From NCBI GenBank assembly GCA_964637365.1, contig CAZWWH010000034.1, positions 1-17,069 of the forward strand: 17,069 bases of DNA, given 5' to 3'. The position numbers were made by a program, and so were the translations under genes. The notes under the pieces are model-generated. The model was not told where the DNA came from and made no database searches. It was given only the letters and a program-made list of their open reading frames with translations. Below are positions 12,758-17,069 of the stretch, one piece after another. The DNA is from Cryptoclostridium sp964637365 (GTDB taxonomy: Bacteria > Bacillota > Dehalobacteriia > UBA7702). The first letter of the stretch is position 1; each line of letters begins with the position of its first letter.

Positions 12758-14128
12758 ATGAGCAAAGAAGTACCTTACAAAATTTATTTGGATGAAACAG
12801 AAATGCCGAAGCAATGGTTCAACGTGCGGGCAGCCATGAAGGAAAAACCCGAACCCTTTATTCACCCTGCCACCATGCAGCCTTGTAACGCCGACGATTT
12901 GCGTCCGGTGTTCTGTGATGCATTGATTGAACAGGAATTGAACAACGACGACCGTTACATTGATATTCCCCAAGGCATTTTGGATTTTTATAAAATGTAC
13001 CGTCCCTCCCCGGTAACCAGAGCCTACAATCTGGAACGCATTCTGGATACACCGGCGGAAATCTACTACAAATTTGAAGGGAACAACACCTCAGGCTCCC
13101 ACAAATTGAACTCCGCCGCCGCCCAAGTTTATTACGCTAAGGAACAGGGACTCACCAGTCTCACCACAGAAACCGGCGCCGGACAGTGGGGTACTGCTTT
13201 GGCTATGGCCTGCGCTTTCTATAATATCGACCTCACTGTTTACATGGTAAAGGTATCCTCCCAGCAAAAACCCTATCGCAAGGCCGTCATTGAAACCTAC
13301 GGCGGCAAAGTAATCCCCTCCCCCTCCAATACCACGGAAGTAGGGAAAAAGATTTTAGCTGAAAACCCCGATACCAGCGGCTCCCTGGGCTGCGCCATCT
13401 CAGAAGCCATGGAGGTCGCTCTGAAAACCGATAATTGCCGCTACGTCTTGGGCAGCGTTTTGAATCACGTAATCCTCCATCAATCCATCATTGGTCAGGA
13501 ATTAAAAACAGCATTGGATAAATACGATGTGGAACCTGATATCATCATCGGTTGTGCCGGCGGCGGTTCCAATCTCGGCGGCTTGATCGCCCCTTATATG
13601 GCGGACAAAATTGAAGGAAAAAACAACATTCAATTCATTGCCGTAGAACCGGCCTCCTGTCCCTCCCTAACTCGTGGAAAATACGCCTTAGATTTCGGCG
13701 ATACCGGCAAAACAACCCCATTGATGCGGATGTACACCTTGGGCAGCGGATTTATTCCTTCTCCCAACCATGCAGGCGGACTTCGCTATCATGGCATGAG
13801 TCCCATCGTTTCCAAGCTGTATCATGACGGCTATATGGAAGCCAGAGCCGTGGAGCAGAATAAAATCTTTGAAGCTGCCACCATGTTCGCCCGCTGTGAA
13901 GGCACCTTGCCTGCTCCTGAGTCCTCTCATGCCATTCGAGTCGCCATTGATGAAGCGCTGAAATGCAAGGAAACCGGCGAAAAGAAAACCATTGTCTTCG
14001 GTCTGACCGGTACCGGATATTTCGACCTTTCGGCTTACATGTCCTATCAGGACGGCACTATGACCGACTTTATCCCCACTGATGAGGATCTGGAAAAAGG
14101 CTTTGCCTCCCTGCCGGTAAAAGAGTAA
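12758..14128 (+). CDS. trpB: Tryptophan synthase beta chain, TrpB2-type
   Basis: The product is 456 aa, longer than classical TrpB (about 400) and matching the TrpB2 subfamily. It is a fold-type II PLP enzyme that condenses indole with serine to give tryptophan. Lys116 in SGSHKLNSA should form the Schiff base. ETGAGQWG (138-145) carries the catalytic Glu138, and GCAGGGSNLGG is the phosphate-binding glycine loop. Three ATGs lie at 12749, 12752 and 12758. AAGGA at 12744-12748 has proper spacing (9 bases) only to 12758; the open frame running back into the T-box is not translated. No trpA or other trp biosynthesis gene is next to it, so it may salvage indole or act with distant trp genes. It is first in a T-box-controlled operon with the Trp importer genes. 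Confidence 0.95.
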   Translation: MSKEVPYKIYLDETEMPKQWFNVRAAMKEKPEPFIHPATMQPCNADDLRPVFCDALIEQELNNDDRYIDIPQGILDFYKMYRPSPVTRAYNLERILDTPAEIYYKFEGNNTSGSHKLNSAAAQVYYAKEQGLTSLTTETGAGQWGTALAMACAFYNIDLTVYMVKVSSQQKPYRKAVIETYGGKVIPSPSNTTEVGKKILAENPDTSGSLGCAISEAMEVALKTDNCRYVLGSVLNHVILHQSIIGQELKTALDKYDVEPDIIIGCAGGGSNLGGLIAPYMADKIEGKNNIQFIAVEPASCPSLTRGKYALDFGDTGKTTPLMRMYTLGSGFIPSPNHAGGLRYHGMSPIVSKLYHDGYMEARAVEQNKIFEAATMFARCEGTLPAPESSHAIRVAIDEALKCKETGEKKTIVFGLTGTGYFDLSAYMSYQDGTMTDFIPTDEDLEKGFASLPVKE

Positions 14129-14132
14129 GCTC

Positions 14133-14182
14133 TCTTAAAATCGATGTGATATATAATTCTTAAAATCGATGTGATATATAAT
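14133..14182. repeat. Perfect 25-bp tandem duplication between trpB and trpX
   Basis: The units at 14133-14157 and 14158-14182 are identical over all 25 bases. Each starts TCTTAAAATCGATG and ends in TATATAAT, which carries a -10-like TATAAT. No -35 is found at normal spacing, so a constitutive promoter is doubtful. The repeat ends 25 bases before the trpX start codon. It could be a duplicated regulator site, a promoter needing an activator, or a recent slippage event. Confidence 0.9.
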
Positions 14183-14207
14183 AATGTAGAAACAGAAGGA
14201 GAAAATC

Positions 14208-15200
14208 ATGAAAAAATTACTTGCTTTGCTATGTGCGTTGATATTATCGGCCTTAATGTTAGCCTCCTGCGGTGGGGATGACGCTGCCACCGAGAAGGAA
14301 CAGGAAGCGGAAATGAAGTATACCATTGGCATCGCCATGTTCGGCGACCATCCATCTTTGGAAAATTGCAAAGATGGCTTCATCCAGGGATTAGAAGAAG
14401 AAGGCATTGTGGAAGATGAAAATTTAAAGATTGACATTCAAAGTGCGCAGTTTGATACCGGTACCGCCAACCAAGTGGCCCAATCCATGGTAGCCCAAAA
14501 GGTTGATATGATTTGTGCCATTGCCACCCCCATGGCCCAAAGCGCTTTTAATGCCGCCGAAGGCACAGAAATTCCCACCGTGTTTACGGCAGTGTCCGAC
14601 CCCGAAGCTGCCATGCTTACGGAAGGCAACGTTACCGGTACCAGCGATAAACTCCCTGTAGAAGCTCAGCTGAAAATGATCCGCGCCATGCTGCCGGAAG
14701 CAAAATCCATTGGTATTCTCTATTGCACCTCTGAAGCCAACTCCCTTTCCACCTTGGAAACCTACAAGGAATTGGCTCCCCAATATGGCTTTGAAATTGT
14801 GGAAAGCGGGATTTCCACCTCTGCCGATATTCCTCTGGCTGCTGATAATCTCCTGTTGAAAGTGGATTGCCTCACCAATCTTACCGACAACACGGTAGTC
14901 GGCTCCCTTCAAACCATTTTAGACAAAGCCAACAAACTGAATATCCCGGTATTTGGCAGTGAAATCGAACAAGTGAAAAACGGCTGTGTTGCTTCGGAAG
15001 GAATCAACTATGTTGACCTGGGAATTCAAACAGGAAAAATGGCTGCTAAAATTCTGAAGGGTGAAGCGAAGGCTTCCGATATTCCCTACGAAACCATTGA
15101 AGAAAGCGAACTCTACGTCAATTACGAGGTCATGAAAGATTTCGGCATTGAACTTCCCGCAGAATTGGCAGAACGCGCCTTAGACGCCAACGAAAAATAA
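14208..15200 (+). CDS. trpX: ABC transporter substrate-binding lipoprotein, TrpX-like
   Basis: The product is 330 aa. A lipoprotein signal peptide ends in lipobox LASC with Cys21 as the lipidated residue, followed by a GGDD linker. The rest is the periplasmic-binding fold of the ABC_sub_bind family: FDTGTANQVAQSMVAQKVDMI early, and EGINYVDLGIQTGKMAAKILKGE near the end. It should capture the substrate outside the membrane and deliver it to the permease encoded next. The family alone does not give specificity. Tryptophan is inferred from the upstream trpB and the Trp T-box, matching published predictions for TrpXYZ in Bacillota. AAGGAG just before the ATG supports the start. It follows trpB by 79 bp containing the tandem repeat. 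Confidence 0.88.
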   Translation: MKKLLALLCALILSALMLASCGGDDAATEKEQEAEMKYTIGIAMFGDHPSLENCKDGFIQGLEEEGIVEDENLKIDIQSAQFDTGTANQVAQSMVAQKVDMICAIATPMAQSAFNAAEGTEIPTVFTAVSDPEAAMLTEGNVTGTSDKLPVEAQLKMIRAMLPEAKSIGILYCTSEANSLSTLETYKELAPQYGFEIVESGISTSADIPLAADNLLLKVDCLTNLTDNTVVGSLQTILDKANKLNIPVFGSEIEQVKNGCVASEGINYVDLGIQTGKMAAKILKGEAKASDIPYETIEESELYVNYEVMKDFGIELPAELAERALDANEK

Positions 15201-15225
15201 TACATACTCTTTCATTTAAAATCAC

Positions 15226-15260
15226 GAATACCGCCGACGGATTACCTTTCGGCGGTATTC
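15226..15260 (+). repeat. Strong hairpin between trpX and trpY, no T-tract
   Basis: GAATACCGCCGA (15226-15237) and TCGGCGGTATTC (15249-15260) are perfectly complementary over 12 bp around an 11-base loop. ATTACGCTG follows rather than T residues, so it is a poor intrinsic terminator. It may protect the upstream mRNA 3' end, so that the binding protein is made in excess of the permease and ATPase, as is common in ABC importer operons. Confidence 0.75.
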
Positions 15261-15300
15261 ATTACGCTGTGACTGATATTCACTGATTAGGAGCGATTCT

Positions 15301-16185
15301 ATGTTCACCATCATATTAGGCATTTTGGAGCAAGGACTCATCTTTGGTATCATCGCCCTTGGAGTTCTGATTACCTATAAAATTCTGGATTTCCCCGACC
15401 TTACCGTTGACGGCAGTTATCCTCTGGGGGCAGCCATCACCGCAGCGTTGGTAATACGAGGTTATTCCCCTTTTTTAGCGCTGCTGCTTTCTTTGGCAGC
15501 CGGCGCACTGGCCGGTGTGGTTACTGGTCTCATTCATGTCAAATGCAAGGTTCGGGATTTACTTTCAGGCATCATCACCATGACAGCCCTTTATTCCATC
15601 AATTTACACATCGCAGGCTCCGCCAATGTGCCGATTTTTCAATCCACAACCATTTTTAATCATCCTCTGACCACAGGAATTTTCCGCGGCCCTTTTAATG
15701 GCTACAAAATTTTACTAGGCATTGCTGTCATTACCATCCTGGCAAAAATTCTGATGGATCTTTATTTAAAGACACGCAGCGGTTATTTGCTCCAAGCTGT
15801 AGGCAATAACGACGTGGTAGTGACCTCTTTGGCAAAAAACAAAGGCACCGTAAAAATCCTGGGTCTGGCCATTGCCAATGGTTTGGTAGCCTTAGCCGGA
15901 AGCATCATGTGCCAGCAGCAGCGCTATTTTGAAATCACTATGGGGACAGGTACCATCGTGATCGGTTTGGCCGCCGTTATCATCGGTTTGAGCTTGTTCC
16001 GCAAGGTATCCTTTGTAAAGGCCACCACCGCCGTGATTATCGGCAGCATTCTTTACAAGGCATGCATCGCCATTGCCATTGCCTGCGGCATGCCGGCCAT
16101 TGATATGAAACTCATTACAGCTGCTTTGTTCCTGGTAATCCTCGTCGTATCCATGGAACGCAGAAAGAGGGTGAAACCATGCTGA
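15301..16185 (+). CDS. trpY: ABC transporter permease, TrpY-like
   Basis: The product is 294 aa and strongly hydrophobic, with about eight or nine predicted membrane segments, in the branched-chain amino-acid-type permease superfamily (BPD_transp_2). The N-terminus (GLIFGIIALGVLITYKIL, then DFPDLTVDGSYPLGAA) is typical of permeases paired with ABC_sub_bind proteins. The conserved cytoplasmic stretch DLYLKTRSGYLLQAVGNN (about 157-174) is the likely coupling region for the ATPase. Ribosome-binding site TAGGAGCG lies before the ATG. Its last 7 bases overlap the start of the ATPase gene, indicating translational coupling. It is the membrane channel of the predicted tryptophan importer; substrate is inferred from context. 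Confidence 0.88.
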   Translation: MFTIILGILEQGLIFGIIALGVLITYKILDFPDLTVDGSYPLGAAITAALVIRGYSPFLALLLSLAAGALAGVVTGLIHVKCKVRDLLSGIITMTALYSINLHIAGSANVPIFQSTTIFNHPLTTGIFRGPFNGYKILLGIAVITILAKILMDLYLKTRSGYLLQAVGNNDVVVTSLAKNKGTVKILGLAIANGLVALAGSIMCQQQRYFEITMGTGTIVIGLAAVIIGLSLFRKVSFVKATTAVIIGSILYKACIAIAIACGMPAIDMKLITAALFLVILVVSMERRKRVKPC

Positions 16186-16952
16186 CGCTGAAAAATCTCA
16201 CCAAAATTTATAACGCGGGAACCATCAATGAACATCAACTGTTCCGTAATTTTAATCTAACCATTGACGACGGAGAGTTTGTCACCGTGGTTGGTTCCAA
16301 TGGCAGCGGTAAAACTTCACTTTTGAATATCATCTGCGGCTCCATCCCCGTTGAGGGTGGCACCATACTTTTGGACGGCCAGGATATCACTAAGATACCT
16401 GACCACAAACGGATGAAACGCATCGGCCGTGTGTATCAAAATCCCGCCATGGGTACCTGCGGCGACTTGACCATTCTGGAGAACTTTGCCTTAGCTGACA
16501 ATAAGGGAAAACCCTTCAATCTAAAATTCAGCATTAAAAAGAAACGCATTCCCCAGTACCGGGAAATGCTTCGTACGCTAAACCTGGGGCTGGAGGATAA
16601 AATGGATACAAAAGTCAGCGCACTGTCCGGCGGACAGCGTCAGGCCATGGCCTTACTCATGTCCACCATGACGGAATTGGATTTCCTGATCCTTGATGAA
16701 CATACCGCTGCCTTAGACCCTAAAACAGCCGAAACCATCATCGAACTTACCGATAAAATCGTAAGGGAAAAAGGCCTGACCACGATAATGGTAACTCACA
16801 ATCTCCGCCATGCTGAAACCTATGGCAACCGTCTGATTATGATGGATCGCGGCGAACTTGTCATGGACAAAAAAGACAAAGAAAAAAGCGACTGTACCAC
16901 AGATGTGCTGCTGGAAATGTTCAACAAAATCAGCGTAGAATGCGGCAACTAA
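16179..16952 (+). CDS. trpZ: ABC transporter ATP-binding protein, TrpZ-like
   Basis: The product is 257 aa with a complete nucleotide-binding domain: Walker A GSNGSGKT (about 39-46), Q-loop RVYQNPAMG, signature LSGGQRQAMAL, Walker B LDFLILDEH followed by a D-loop, and the switch His in VTHNLRH. It should power import of the substrate bound by the lipoprotein through the permease. The GAGGGTG ribosome-binding site lies inside the permease gene, whose end it overlaps by 7 bases. It is the last gene of the T-box-led operon. No terminator is visible before the probable IS end 38 bases downstream. Confidence 0.92.
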   Translation: MLTLKNLTKIYNAGTINEHQLFRNFNLTIDDGEFVTVVGSNGSGKTSLLNIICGSIPVEGGTILLDGQDITKIPDHKRMKRIGRVYQNPAMGTCGDLTILENFALADNKGKPFNLKFSIKKKRIPQYREMLRTLNLGLEDKMDTKVSALSGGQRQAMALLMSTMTELDFLILDEHTAALDPKTAETIIELTDKIVREKGLTTIMVTHNLRHAETYGNRLIMMDRGELVMDKKDKEKSDCTTDVLLEMFNKISVECGN

Positions 16953-16990
16953 CTTTCTATCTACCAAAACGCAAAAACAGGCCGACGATA

Positions 16991-17069
16991 TGAAGTGCCC
17001 CCCAAAAGTTAGAGAATAAAAAAAGCAAAATTGTTCAAGCAACTGAAAGGGCTTGTTGTCTGTGAATCG
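16991..17069. mobile_element. Probable IS3-family (IS150-like) terminus, runs off the window
   Basis: TGAAGTGCCCCCCAAAAGTT at 16991-17010 resembles the TG-starting terminal repeats of IS3-family elements, especially the CCCCCAAAAGTTAGA block. An A-rich stretch and AAAGGGCTTGTTGTCTGTGA follow, which look like an element's subterminal region. No transposase is visible because the window ends. The recognition is from memory and rests on the terminus alone. Confidence 0.5.

Noticed and set aside
14133..14182. CRISPR repeats or att sites
   Set aside because: The two units are directly adjacent with no spacer, there are only two, and no Cas or integrase gene is near.
15226..15260. Intrinsic terminator after trpX
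   Set aside because: The hairpin is strong but no T-tract follows, and the remaining transporter genes have no visible promoter of their own.

Overview
The window looks like a chromosomal segment of a low-to-mid GC member of the Bacillota, probably Clostridia or Negativicutes. The pointers are three surface proteins with S-layer-homology (SLH) modules, a T-box leader, sigma-A-type promoters, strong AGGAGG ribosome-binding sites, intrinsic terminators and a small alarmone synthetase. The genus cannot be fixed from the sequence alone. No prophage, CRISPR array or rRNA is present. The only mobile-element trace is a probable IS end at the right edge.

Layout, left to right. Positions 1-480 hold a tRNA-Val(CAC) gene on the minus strand, with a perfect-consensus promoter and its own terminator. 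Positions 481-1347 hold a MerR-family regulator with a GyrI-like effector domain. At 1488-4081 is its probable target, an SLH-anchored exported protein carrying two tandem alpha/beta-hydrolase domains; its promoter has the 19-bp spacer typical of MerR-activated promoters. Positions 4082-4472 have no protein gene but hold a promoter, a palindrome, a predicted multi-helix RNA, several competing hairpins and an intrinsic terminator, all directly ahead of a SAM-dependent methyltransferase gene (4473-5339). Positions 5599-7692 encode an exported CHAP-domain wall hydrolase with chitobiase-like repeats and three SLH modules.

The minus strand from 10768 to 7750 is a compact three-gene operon: a MarR-family regulator (TTG start), an FtsH protease and a synthetase-only (p)ppGpp synthetase. 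It ends at a hairpin shared with the convergent CHAP gene. Next, also on the minus strand, is an SLH-anchored polysaccharide deacetylase (12287-10947), divergent from the tryptophan operon.

Positions 12381-16952 form a tryptophan supply operon. A T-box leader with a UGG (Trp) specifier and a terminator precedes a TrpB2-type tryptophan synthase beta chain, followed by a three-part ABC importer (lipoprotein binding protein, permease, ATPase) of the TrpXYZ type. Uncharged tRNA-Trp would be expected to raise both synthesis and uptake. A perfect 25-bp tandem duplication lies between trpB and trpX, and a strong hairpin without a T-tract lies between trpX and trpY.

Two themes recur: cell-envelope remodelling (three SLH proteins with different catalytic modules) and stress or nutrient sensing (MerR, MarR-FtsH-alarmone, Trp T-box). 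The most promising undescribed item is the structured leader RNA at about 4158-4441.
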